Shown piece after piece: positions 1 through 7,366 of a DNA stretch of 32,004 nucleotides. The stretch comes from JAXGRD01 sp050946655 (GTDB taxonomy: Bacteria > Bacillota > Clostridia > Peptostreptococcales > Anaerovoracaceae), in assembly GCA_050946655.1 (NCBI GenBank), contig JBMNVE010000018.1, forward strand, positions 1 through 32,004. The letters are read 5' to 3'. Below the pieces are notes generated by a model. It was given only the letters and a program-made list of their open reading frames with translations. It was not told where the DNA came from and made no database searches. The position numbers and the translations under genes were made by a program. Numbering within the stretch: position 1 is the first letter of the stretch; every line of letters begins with the position of its first letter.

Positions 1-451
1 CCAGGTCCAGAAGCTCTTCGTCGTCTACCATGTCGCACTTGTTCAAAAATACGATGATGTAGGGTACGCCTACCTGACGGGAAAGCAGGATGTGCTCTCT
101 GGTCTGAGGCATGGGGCCGTCTGTGGCCGCTACCACCAGGATCGCGCCATCCATCTGGGCCGCTCCGGTGATCATGTTCTTTACATAGTCAGCGTGACCC
201 GGGCAGTCTACGTGTGCGTAGTGACGATTGGGGGTCTCATATTCTACGTGGGAAGTGGAAATGGTGATCCCTCTTTCCTTCTCTTCCGGTGCCTTATCGA
301 TCTGGTCGAAGGCGATCTTTTCGCCAAGCTGGTATCTCTGCTGCAGTGTCGTGGTGATGGCTGCCGTCAGAGTCGTCTTACCATGGTCTACATGCCCGAT
401 GGTTCCGATGTTTACATGGGTTTTGTTTCTTTCAAACTTTTGTTTTGCCAT
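1..451 (-). CDS. tuf: Elongation factor Tu, N-terminal part (cut by window edge)
   Basis: EF-Tu is the GTPase that delivers aminoacyl-tRNA to the ribosomal A site. The visible 150 residues begin MAKQKFERNKTHVNIGTIGH and contain the P-loop GHVDHGKT (residues 19-26), the switch I segment APEEKERGITIS and the switch II motif DCPGH with the catalytic His. The NKCD guanine-specificity motif follows close to the cut end. The start is the ATG at 451, preceded by AGGAGG at ideal spacing. The C-terminal two thirds lie beyond position 1. The gene follows tRNA-Thr on the same strand by 80 bases and no promoter is evident between them, so the two are probably co-transcribed from the promoter at 623-651. 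Two short perfect hairpins sit in the leader. The identification is certain. Confidence 0.98.
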   Translation of the reverse strand, partial: MAKQKFERNKTHVNIGTIGHVDHGKTTLTAAITTTLQQRYQLGEKIAFDQIDKAPEEKERGITISTSHVEYETPNRHYAHVDCPGHADYVKNMITGAAQMDGAILVVAATDGPMPQTREHILLSRQVGVPYIIVFLNKCDMVDDEELLDL

Positions 452-531
452 TGTTATTTCCTCCTAAACGTCGGATTCCGACGCACACATTTGCGGTCAT
501 CTGACCAATAAAAATACCTTCATTTTGTTTT

Positions 532-608
<77 letters not shown>

Positions 609-622
609 GCATTAACATTGAC

Positions 623-651
623 ATCTTACTATATTTCACGCAGGATGTCAA
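623..651 (-). promoter_or_regulatory. Strong sigma-A promoter for tRNA-Thr and tuf
   Basis: On the minus strand a perfect -35 TTGACA (646-651) is followed after exactly 17 bp by TAAGAT (623-628). The expected start falls about 8 nt upstream of the tRNA. An 8-bp inverted repeat (TTGACATC / GATGTCAA, 618-651) overlaps both promoter elements. The assignment rests on consensus match and position. Confidence 0.75.
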
Positions 652-686
652 CGATTCAATTCCCCCGAATTGCAAGAAAAAACCCG

Positions 687-1298
687 CTAAAACTCGTCGA
701 AATACATGGATATTTTTTTCTTGATCCGCTCCATGGCGTTGTATATGGATTTGGGCTTCTTCCCCAGAGCCTGGGCGATCTCCGAATAGCTCTTTCCCGT
801 CATATATTCCGTCCACACCCGGACCTCCAGGGAACTGAACTTCTTCTTTTCGTTTTCCTTGACAAAGTCGATGAGGTCCTTGATGAGAACAAGGGCTTCG
901 GGATCGGCGCCTTCCCGTGCCACAATGACCTCTTCCAAGGTCTTTGCCGACTCCTTCACTACAGGGCGATTGAGAGACACCGACGTGTTCAAAGGCGAAT
1001 GCTTCATCCGATTGGCGGCCTTGATGGCATCCAATATCTGACGGGTGATGCATCTTTCCGCATAGGTGCGAAAAGCAACTTCTCTGTCCACATCGAAACT
1101 TTTGATTGCCTTGAACAGGCCGATCATCCCCTCCTGGACCACATCCTCCACCTGAGCTCCGATAATGAAATAGGTGTGTGCCTTGCTTCGGACAACATCC
1201 TTATACTGTCTGATCAAATATTCTTCCGCATCTTCCTTCCCCCTCTGAGCCAGCAACGCAAGCTCTTCATGGGGCAAGGCGCTGTAATCATTTTCCAT
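687..1298 (-). CDS. sigH: RNA polymerase sigma factor SigH family (stationary phase / pre-sporulation type)
   Basis: A 203-residue sigma-70-family factor of the SigH (Spo0H) group, which redirects RNA polymerase to transition-phase genes in Bacillus and Clostridium. Region 2 is visible as QVEDVVQEGMIGLFKAIKSF followed by a conserved FRTYAERCITRQI segment. Region 4 carries a helix-turn-helix, SYSEIAQALGKKPKSIYNAM, near the C-terminus. The length is normal for SigH. The ATG at 1298 overlaps the end of rlmB by 11 bases and has AAGG seven bases upstream, so translation is probably coupled. The rlmB-sigH-tuf neighbourhood is the usual clostridial position for sigH. No clear intrinsic terminator follows; only a 6-bp hairpin (657-672) without a U-run is visible. 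Whether this organism sporulates cannot be told from the window. Confidence 0.92.
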   Translation of the reverse strand: MENDYSALPHEELALLAQRGKEDAEEYLIRQYKDVVRSKAHTYFIIGAQVEDVVQEGMIGLFKAIKSFDVDREVAFRTYAERCITRQILDAIKAANRMKHSPLNTSVSLNRPVVKESAKTLEEVIVAREGADPEALVLIKDLIDFVKENEKKKFSSLEVRVWTEYMTGKSYSEIAQALGKKPKSIYNAMERIKKKISMYFDEF

Positions 1299-2037
1299 CT
1301 CTTTGCCTTCTCACTTCATACATCAGTATCGCACCTGCATTGGATGCGTTGAGGGAAGATATCTTCCCCATCATAGGGATGGATACCACAAAGTCACACC
1401 TCTCCCTGACCAGCTTGCCCACACCGCTACCTTCTCCGCCGATGACAATACCCATCGGTCCGGTCAAGTCCGCCCTGTAATAGGCCTCTTCTCCCATATC
1501 GCAGGCAGCGATCCAAAGGCCCTTTTCCTTCAAAGTCTCTATGGCTTGAGAGATGTTGGCCACACGAGCGCAAGGGATGTATTCCACCGCTCCGGCAGAT
1601 GCCTTAGCTACGGTTTCCGTCAAACCCACACTCCGCCGTTTACCGATAATCACCCCGTGGGCACCGGCACACTCTGCCGTCCGCATGATGGCACCTAGGT
1701 TATGAGGGTCTTCCAAGCCGTCCAAGATAATCACGAAGGGATCCTCTCCTCGCTCTTTGGCCAGGTTCAGAATATCCTCAACCGAAGCATATTCCTGGGC
1801 GGATGCATAGGCCACCACGCCTTGATGGCTTCCTCCGCCTGCCGCAGCCTCCAGCTCATTCTTCCCGCAAAAACGCAAGGGGATCTTTCTGTCCCCCGCC
1901 GCACCGATGATTTTCCGGATAGAGCCTTCCGCTCCCTTTGCCACCAGGATCTTCTCCATAGGGCGCCCGCTTTTCAGGGCTTCCAGGACAGCATTCCGGC
2001 CGATGATCCTTTGGCTATTTTCGTTGGTATTTTGCAA
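1288..2037 (-). CDS. rlmB: 23S rRNA (guanosine-2'-O-)-methyltransferase RlmB, SPOUT class
   Basis: A SpoU/TrmH-family enzyme that 2'-O-methylates a guanosine in the 23S rRNA peptidyl-transferase region (G2251 in E. coli) using SAM. The N-terminal substrate-binding domain starts with IIGRNAVLEALKSG. The knotted SPOUT domain shows all three motifs: DPHNLGAIMRTAECAGAHG, VIGGEGSGV and SSLNASNAGAI. Length (249 aa) is typical. The likely start is a TTG at 2037, because it gives the family N-terminus and has GGAG about 12 bases upstream. It overlaps the folA 3' end by 23 bases, which suggests translational coupling. It lies in the crowded cysS-mrnC-thyA-folA-rlmB-sigH run. Confidence 0.93.
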   Translation of the reverse strand: MQNTNENSQRIIGRNAVLEALKSGRPMEKILVAKGAEGSIRKIIGAAGDRKIPLRFCGKNELEAAAGGGSHQGVVAYASAQEYASVEDILNLAKERGEDPFVIILDGLEDPHNLGAIMRTAECAGAHGVIIGKRRSVGLTETVAKASAGAVEYIPCARVANISQAIETLKEKGLWIAACDMGEEAYYRADLTGPMGIVIGGEGSGVGKLVRERCDFVVSIPMMGKISSLNASNAGAILMYEVRRQRDGK

Positions 2038-2503
2038 AATTGTATTTCACTCCGTTTTCCACTTGCTCCGGGGAGATCCAGGTCATGGCAAAGTCCGGAT
2101 CTTCGTCCAAATTGGGAAAATATCTGTCTCCCTCATAGGCACCGTCCAGCTTTGTCACATACACGGTGCTCACATGGGGCATGAATTGCTCATAGACGCT
2201 CTGGCCTCCGGCGATGAAAACCTGTCCCTTGGGGATCCTGCTCAACACATCCAAAAGGCCTTCAAAGGAATAACAGATCGTACAGTTTTCGTTGCAATAA
2301 CTGCCGTTTCCCGTAACGACAATGTTCTCTCTGCCGGGAAGCGGCTTCCCTCCCGGGAAGGATTCCAAGGTCTTCCGACCGATGACGATGGTCTTGCCCA
2401 AGGTCTTTTCCTTGAAGTACTTCAGGTCTCCGGGAAGATGGACCAGCAAGTGGCCGTCCCGCCCGATACACCAGTTTCGATCTACCACTACAATGGCATT
2501 CAT
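2015..2503 (-). CDS. folA: Dihydrofolate reductase
   Basis: Reduces dihydrofolate to tetrahydrofolate with NADPH, regenerating the cofactor oxidised by thymidylate synthase. The 162-residue protein starts MNAIVVVDRNWCIGRDG. It contains the substrate-binding HLPGDLKYFK segment with the acidic catalytic residue Asp26, the NADPH-binding TIVIGRKTLESFPG and VFIAGGQSVYEQF. The Trp normally found before the HLP segment is Val here. The ATG at 2503 is chosen because it has GAAGGA five bases upstream, while a longer in-frame extension would run into thyA. It follows thyA by 22 bases, the classic thyA-folA pairing that links dTMP synthesis with folate recycling. Confidence 0.95.
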   Translation of the reverse strand: MNAIVVVDRNWCIGRDGHLLVHLPGDLKYFKEKTLGKTIVIGRKTLESFPGGKPLPGRENIVVTGNGSYCNENCTICYSFEGLLDVLSRIPKGQVFIAGGQSVYEQFMPHVSTVYVTKLDGAYEGDRYFPNLDEDPDFAMTWISPEQVENGVKYNFAKYQRK

Positions 2504-2525
2504 AAGTATCCTTCTCCCTTTCCCA

Positions 2526-3356
2526 TCATATGGCGATGGGGATATCTTTGATCTGCGGGTTCTTTTGATAGTCCTCAATGAGGATATCGTCCACAGTGAA
2601 ATCGTAAAAATTCTTGATTGATGGGTTCAGTGTGAACTTAGGTGCCGGATACTGAGGCCGCTGCAACATCTCCTTGATGATCGGTACATGTCGGTCGTAG
2701 ATGTGGGCATCGGAGATCACATGGATCAATGTCCCCACCTCCAATCCGGATACCTGAGCAAACATGTGGGTCAGCACAGCGTACTGGACTACGTTCCAGT
2801 TATTGGCTGCCAAAATATCCTGTGACCTTTGATTGAGAATGGCATTGAGCTTATTTCCTGTTACGTTAAAGGTCATGCTGTAAGCGCAAGGCTCCAGGCC
2901 CATTTCCATCAAATCCGCAAAGTTGAAGATATTGGTCAGTATCCTTCTGGAATAGGGCTGGTTCGCAAGTTGCCACAGCACGTTGTCCACCTGGTCCATC
3001 TCACCGTGGGGGAACTTGTACTTGACCCCCAGCTGATAACCGTAAGCCTTTCCGATGGATCCCTCTTCATCGGCCCACTCATCCCATATGCTGCTCTTCA
3101 GTTCCTTGATATTATTGGACTTCTTCTGCCAGATCCACAGGACCTCATCCACTGCCGACTTGATGGCCGTCGGTCGCAGTGTGAGGGCAGGAAACTCCTC
3201 TGAAAGATCGTACCGGTTCACTACGCCGAACTGCTTGATGGTGTGGGCCGGAGTCCCATCTTCCCACACAGGCCTGACGGTCTGCCCTTGGGAAGAAAAC
3301 CCGTTTTCTAAGATGTCTGTACACATCTTTACAAATAGTTTATCCGCTTTACTCAT
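2526..3356 (-). CDS. thyA: Thymidylate synthase ThyA
   Basis: Makes dTMP from dUMP using methylene-tetrahydrofolate as carbon donor and reductant. The 276-residue product carries the nucleophilic Cys157 in EPCAYSMTFNV, the dUMP-phosphate-contacting QRSQDI, the LTHMFAQVSGLEVGTLIHVI core and the DAHIYDRH motif. The ATG at 3356 has GAGGG upstream; an upstream in-frame extension would overlap the next gene and lacks family similarity. It is 8 bases downstream of a small membrane-protein gene and directly upstream of folA. The canonical ThyA rather than flavin-dependent ThyX explains the need for a nearby dihydrofolate reductase. Confidence 0.96.
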   Translation of the reverse strand: MSKADKLFVKMCTDILENGFSSQGQTVRPVWEDGTPAHTIKQFGVVNRYDLSEEFPALTLRPTAIKSAVDEVLWIWQKKSNNIKELKSSIWDEWADEEGSIGKAYGYQLGVKYKFPHGEMDQVDNVLWQLANQPYSRRILTNIFNFADLMEMGLEPCAYSMTFNVTGNKLNAILNQRSQDILAANNWNVVQYAVLTHMFAQVSGLEVGTLIHVISDAHIYDRHVPIIKEMLQRPQYPAPKFTLNPSIKNFYDFTVDDILIEDYQKNPQIKDIPIAI

Positions 3357-3364
3357 AGTTTCCC

Positions 3365-3565
3365 TCACAGAACAAAGTACTTTATCACGATAGCGATGAG
3401 ACAGATGATGATGGCGATGATCATGAATTTCGCTGCGGGCGTCCAATTGGAGGAAGGTGGTGACTCCTTCAAGTTCTTTTCGTTTTCCTCCTCCGCCATC
3501 CGGTTGGATTTATAGTAATCACCCAGCATATCTCTGGCTTTGTTTCTCGTCTTTCTCTTCTTCAT
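3365..3565 (-). CDS. Small single-pass membrane protein, unknown function (66 aa)
   Basis: I do not recognise this 66-residue protein. The N-terminal 40 residues are highly charged (MKKRKTRNKARDML, then a Glu/Lys/Asn-rich stretch). The last 20 residues form one hydrophobic helix (FMIIAIIICLIAIVIKYFVL), predicting a tail-anchored protein with its charged part in the cytoplasm. The ATG overlaps the mrnC stop codon as ATGA, and thyA begins 8 bases after its stop. It therefore sits inside a co-translated operon, which supports it being a real gene despite its size. No enzymatic motif is visible. Confidence 0.7.
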   Translation of the reverse strand: MKKRKTRNKARDMLGDYYKSNRMAEEENEKNLKESPPSSNWTPAAKFMIIAIIICLIAIVIKYFVL

Positions 3566-3954
3566 TTTCCAACTGCCTTTTCATCCACCGCATCCATGGC
3601 AAGACCTATGATTTCCTCCATCCGCCCAGTCTCTCCCGCCAAATAGAGGTAGCCGATGAGCGCCTCAAAAGCCGTTGCCCATTTATAGGTGACCGGATCT
3701 GTATTTTTTGCCTTGGTAGCCGTCTTCCTGTTTCTCGCCCTTCTGGCAAGGGCCTGCTCTTCCTCCGAAAGGCTGCTATAGAGAGCCTTGATGGCCTTAG
3801 CCTGACTCTCCGCCTTGACGTATTTCACCGCCATGAGGTGAAGCTTATCCGCAGCCGGCTGCCCCGTTCCGATCACCTTTCGCCGCACATAGACTTCGTA
3901 TATGGCATCTCCCATAAAGGCCAGCACCGTTGTGTTGTATGATTTCCCACTCAT
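3562..3954 (-). CDS. mrnC: Mini-ribonuclease III (23S rRNA maturation)
   Basis: A 130-residue RNase III catalytic domain without the double-stranded RNA-binding domain, the signature of MrnC, which trims 23S rRNA precursor ends in Firmicutes. The two acidic signature stretches are present: LAFMGDAIYEVYVR near the N-terminus and ATAFEALIGYLYLAG near the C-terminus. The ATG overlaps the cysS stop (ATGA), and no strong Shine-Dalgarno is seen, so translation probably depends on coupling to cysS. The cysS-mrnC pairing is conserved across Firmicutes. Confidence 0.94.
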   Translation of the reverse strand: MSGKSYNTTVLAFMGDAIYEVYVRRKVIGTGQPAADKLHLMAVKYVKAESQAKAIKALYSSLSEEEQALARRARNRKTATKAKNTDPVTYKWATAFEALIGYLYLAGETGRMEEIIGLAMDAVDEKAVGK

Positions 3955-5348
3955 TCTTTAATGATCTGCACCCCTTGGGGAGTATCCTGCAGCGTAATGC
4001 CCCTCTCTTTAAGGATGTCTCTGATCTCATCGGCGCGGGCAAAGTCCTTGGCCTTTCTCGCCGCCTGCCGTTCATCCACCAGGGCCTGCACGTCGTCTTC
4101 TACGCCCCCCTCATCTTCCTGTTGCAAGAGACCCAACACATTGCAAAGTTCCATGAGCATGGCCAGGGATTTTTCCGCAAATTCCTTGCTGCATCCATCC
4201 TTCACCGCCGTATTGATGGCCGTGATCAATTCAAAGACCGCCGATATGGCATCCGCCGTGTTCAGGTCATCGTCCATGGCCTTGATGAACTGCTGCCTGT
4301 AGCCATCGAAACCTTTTAAGGTCTCCTCTTCCTCGGGGCTCATCTGCCCCTCAGCAGTAGAAATCAAGTATTCCAAATTGGCCTTGGCATTCTCCATTCT
4401 GGCCAAGCTGTTCTTCGCTTGCTCCATCAAATCCTGGCTGAAGTTGATGGGATTTCGATAGTGGCCCGAGAGAAGGAAGTAGCGGATAGCTTCCCCATCG
4501 TACTCTTTGAGGATATCCCTCACCGTGAAGAAGTTCCCCTTGGACTTGCTCATCTTCTCTTTGTCTACAGTGATATAGCCGTTGTGCATCCAGTAATTGA
4601 CGTAGGGCTTTCCGTTATGGGCCTCCGACTGGGCGATCTCGTTTTCGTGATGAGGGAAGGTCAGGTCCAGGCCGCCGGCATGAATATCCAAGCTGTCGCC
4701 CAAGTACCTTCTGGACATGGCGGAGCACTCAATGTGCCAGCCGGGCCGTCCCATTCCCCAAGGAGAATCCCACGCAATTTCATCCTCCGTCTTTCTGGCT
4801 TTCCAAAGAGCAAAGTCCAGAGGATCCTTTTTCTTTTCGCCTACCATGATACGGGCGCCGGACTCCAGATCGTCGATGTTCTGCCCCGACAGCTTTCCAT
4901 ATCCCTCAAACTTCCTGGCACTGAAGTAAACATCTCCATCCACCTCATAGGCATATCCCTTGTCCAGCAAGTCCTTTACGAAGGCAATGATATCCTCCAT
5001 GGATTGAGATACTCTTGGGTGGACTGTCGCCTCTTTGACGTTGATGGCCTTGGCATCGGCGAAGTACTCCTTGATGAAGCGTTCGCTGACTTCAGATGCA
5101 CTCACCCCTTCTTCTTTCGCCTTATTGATGATCTTGTCATCCACATCGGTGAAGTTCTGCACGAAGTTCACCTTGTTTCCCCGGTATTCCAGATACTTCC
5201 TCATGGTGTCAAAGACCACGAAGGGCCTGGCATTCCCAATGTGGAAGTAGTTGTATACGGTAGGGCCGCAGACATACATACTCACTTCCCCCTCACGGAT
5301 GGGCACAAAATCTTCCTTTTTTCTTGTCAGTGTATTATATATTTTCAT
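3951..5348 (-). CDS. cysS: Cysteinyl-tRNA synthetase
   Basis: A class I aminoacyl-tRNA synthetase charging tRNA-Cys. The 465-residue length is normal. The HIGH motif appears as HIGN (36-39) and KMSKS at 265-269. The zinc site that selects cysteine is present: Cys27 in MYVCGPTVYN, Cys208 in WHIECSAM, and the HHENEIAQSEA segment (from about 233). The C-terminal DALR-type helical region ends with ADEIRDILKERGITLQD. The ATG at 5348 has AAGGA upstream and overlaps the cysE 3' end by 14 bases. Placement directly after cysE couples cysteine precursor synthesis to cysteine charging. Confidence 0.97.
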   Translation of the reverse strand: MKIYNTLTRKKEDFVPIREGEVSMYVCGPTVYNYFHIGNARPFVVFDTMRKYLEYRGNKVNFVQNFTDVDDKIINKAKEEGVSASEVSERFIKEYFADAKAINVKEATVHPRVSQSMEDIIAFVKDLLDKGYAYEVDGDVYFSARKFEGYGKLSGQNIDDLESGARIMVGEKKKDPLDFALWKARKTEDEIAWDSPWGMGRPGWHIECSAMSRRYLGDSLDIHAGGLDLTFPHHENEIAQSEAHNGKPYVNYWMHNGYITVDKEKMSKSKGNFFTVRDILKEYDGEAIRYFLLSGHYRNPINFSQDLMEQAKNSLARMENAKANLEYLISTAEGQMSPEEEETLKGFDGYRQQFIKAMDDDLNTADAISAVFELITAINTAVKDGCSKEFAEKSLAMLMELCNVLGLLQQEDEGGVEDDVQALVDERQAARKAKDFARADEIRDILKERGITLQDTPQGVQIIKE

Positions 5349-6021
5349 TTTCTATCCTTTTTTCCTCACATTCCACTTCGATGTTCGCCCCATGCTTACG
5401 CAACTCTTCTTCCAAAGTCACTACCCGCTTGCGCAGACATTCCATTTCCACCGCAACGGGATCCGGCATGGTTGCCACATCCATCTCCGACGAAGGCTTC
5501 TTCTTCACCTTCACCACAGTACCGGGTATGCCCACAACGGTACAACCGTCGGGCACTTCCTTGAGGACCACGGACCCCGCGCCGATTTTTACGTCGTTTC
5601 CTACTTTGAATGGTCCGAGAACCTTGGCTCCGGTGCTGATGACTACTCGGTCCCCGATGGTGGGATGTCGCTTACCCACATCTTTTCCTGTCCCTCCCAG
5701 GGTCACCCCCTGGTAGATGGTGCAGTCGTCGCCTACTTCTGTGGTTTCCCCGATGACCACACCCATGCCATGGTCGATGACCACCCTCTTTCCCAGGACA
5801 GCGCCCGGATGGATCTCGATCCCCGTCAGCCAGCGAGTCGCCTGTGACATGATCCTGGCCAGAAGTTTTATATTATGTCGATAGAGCCAGTGAGCGGGAA
5901 TATGCCAAAGCCGTGCCCATACACCAGGATAACATAGAAAAACTTCCAAGCTGGTCCTGGCCGCCGGGTCCCTTTCCTTTACTGCTTTGATATCTTCTCT
6001 TGTGGTTTTAAAAAATGCCAT
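5335..6021 (-). CDS. cysE: Serine O-acetyltransferase
   Basis: Acetylates L-serine with acetyl-CoA, the first committed step of cysteine synthesis. The 228-residue protein is the short Gram-positive form lacking the long N-terminal helical domain of the E. coli enzyme. The left-handed beta-helix hexapeptide repeats run from about residue 70, with the catalytic-His segment VIDHGMGVVIGET and the GVTLGGTG loop. The tail (AVEMECLRKRVVTLEEELRK) is predicted to form a coiled coil. The ATG at 6021 has AAGGAAG upstream; the longer in-frame extension would enter the PHP gene. It is followed by overlapping cysS. Confidence 0.95.
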   Translation of the reverse strand: MAFFKTTREDIKAVKERDPAARTSLEVFLCYPGVWARLWHIPAHWLYRHNIKLLARIMSQATRWLTGIEIHPGAVLGKRVVIDHGMGVVIGETTEVGDDCTIYQGVTLGGTGKDVGKRHPTIGDRVVISTGAKVLGPFKVGNDVKIGAGSVVLKEVPDGCTVVGIPGTVVKVKKKPSSEMDVATMPDPVAVEMECLRKRVVTLEEELRKHGANIEVECEEKRIENENI

Positions 6022-6034
6022 TTGTCTTCCTTTT

Positions 6035-6820
6035 TTAGTCTCCGTGATAATCCGAACCCCTGGTGATGTGAAGATGGTGCTTCTCCGCAAGATCGATCAT
6101 CTTCATGGTTTCCTCTTCCGTATGGTCGGGATAGAAGCACTCCAAGCCTCGAAGGCCTTTTTCCCGCAAGGAGCCCAGAAGCAAGTCCAAATTCTTGTAA
6201 AACTTCTTGCTCCCCCGCTTCCCTATCTTGTCCACTTCCATGGGGTGGGCAAGGACAGGTATTCCTCCCGCCCCCTTGATCAGGTCGATAGCCTCTCCCA
6301 CCGGAAGTTTCATTTTCTTTATTTTTCGCAGGGCAGGCTTGGAAAAGATCTCATCAAAGGCCTGCTCAGGGTGATCGATATATCCCTTCTTCACCATAGC
6401 TCTTGCGAATATGGGTTTACCGATGAAGCTCTGCCCCTCTCTGGTGATCAGGTCCTCCATGGCCAAGGGATAACCCTCCTCCGCCAACGCGGCAAGCAGC
6501 TTTTCATTCCGCTCCTCCCGCTTCTCCCTGATTTCTTGGATAGCTGCCAGCAGACGAGGCTCTTTGGGATCGATATGATAGCCCAAGATGTGGACATTTT
6601 CTCCCCCTTCTCCCTTTGCAGACAACTCTATCCCGGCTATGACCCGGATATCCAGAGCTTCTCCTGCCACCATGGCCTCACCGATGCCGTCGACACCGTC
6701 GTGGTCGGTAATGGCAATGGTGTGAAGACCTTTCTCCTTAGCCCTCTTCACTACTTTAGCAGGTGAATCCGTACCGTCGGAATAATATGTATGATTGTGA
6801 TAATCTACAGAATGTTCCAT
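6035..6820 (-). CDS. PHP-domain phosphoesterase (RNase AM / YciV-like)
   Basis: A 261-residue polymerase-and-histidinol-phosphatase domain protein of the YciV/TrpH group; characterised members remove phosphate from nucleoside 3',5'-bisphosphates and process RNA 5' ends. Metal-binding motifs appear in order: DYHNHTYYSDG at the N-terminus, ITDHDGVDG, the Glu of IAGIELSA, VHILGYH, PVLAHPMEVDK and the terminal GSDYHGD. The protein stops immediately after this last metal motif, so the short C-terminal tail of longer homologues is missing, although all ligands remain. The start overlaps the DJ-1 gene by 16 bases; cysE follows after 13. The precise substrate is inferred from family only. Confidence 0.85.
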   Translation of the reverse strand: MEHSVDYHNHTYYSDGTDSPAKVVKRAKEKGLHTIAITDHDGVDGIGEAMVAGEALDIRVIAGIELSAKGEGGENVHILGYHIDPKEPRLLAAIQEIREKREERNEKLLAALAEEGYPLAMEDLITREGQSFIGKPIFARAMVKKGYIDHPEQAFDEIFSKPALRKIKKMKLPVGEAIDLIKGAGGIPVLAHPMEVDKIGKRGSKKFYKNLDLLLGSLREKGLRGLECFYPDHTEEETMKMIDLAEKHHLHITRGSDYHGD

Positions 6821-7356
6821 ACGGGATGCAGCCCCTCTTCAACTGTACTCATGGTGGTCTTACCCTTGATGGCGTTGACCAACTCCAGAGCAAAGACCAT
6901 GGCCGTGCCCGGAGACTTGGACGTGATCACCTTGCCGTCTACCACCACAGGATCACTCAGGGGCGTTGCCCCCACAAGGTACTCCTCCATACCGGGATAA
7001 ATCGTCGCTTTCTTTCCTTCCAATATGCCCAGTTCTCCCAAAATCATCGGTGCGGCACATATCGCCGCGATCCATCTGTTCACACTGGCAAAGGCAAGGA
7101 TGCTTTCCCGCAATCCCTTATGCTCCTGCAGATTAGTCGTCCCGGGGATCCCGCCGGGAAGAACGATCATATCGCAGGTGGAGTAGTCAGCCTCTTCGTA
7201 TACAAGGTCCGCCGTGATCGGGACCCCATGTGCTCCTACTACCCTTTTTTCTCCTATGGAAACAGTCTTGGTCTCTATTTCCGCTCTTCTCAGAATATCT
7301 ACGATCGTCGTGACCTCAATTTCTTCAAAGCCTTCAGCTAAATGTACATATACCAT
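6805..7356 (-). CDS. DJ-1/PfpI family protein
   Basis: A 183-residue DJ-1-type alpha/beta protein. The nucleophile-elbow cysteine is Cys100 in AAICAAPMIL, and the N-terminal acidic partner lies in EGFEEIEV. The IVLPGGIPGTTNL segment forms the conserved glycine loop. Members of this group act as glyoxalase/deglycase, chaperone or thiamine-synthesis-related proteins; the sequence alone does not decide which. AGGAGG lies upstream of the ATG at 7356. It lies 10 bases after the DUF1461-like gene and overlaps the PHP gene, so it belongs to the same operon. Confidence 0.85.
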   Translation of the reverse strand: MVYVHLAEGFEEIEVTTIVDILRRAEIETKTVSIGEKRVVGAHGVPITADLVYEEADYSTCDMIVLPGGIPGTTNLQEHKGLRESILAFASVNRWIAAICAAPMILGELGILEGKKATIYPGMEEYLVGATPLSDPVVVDGKVITSKSPGTAMVFALELVNAIKGKTTMSTVEEGLHPVWNIL

Positions 7357-7366
7357 TTCTTCCCTC

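Noticed and set aside
657..672. Hairpin CAATTC-GGGG-GAATTG after sigH as a terminator
   Set aside because: Perfect but short, with no U-tract on its 3' side. The nearby T6 run lies before it, not after it.
4419..5564. Plus-strand open frame of 381 codons across cysS and cysE
   Set aside because: Lies wholly opposite cysS and cysE, both certain, and shows no domain. It reflects codon usage of the true genes.
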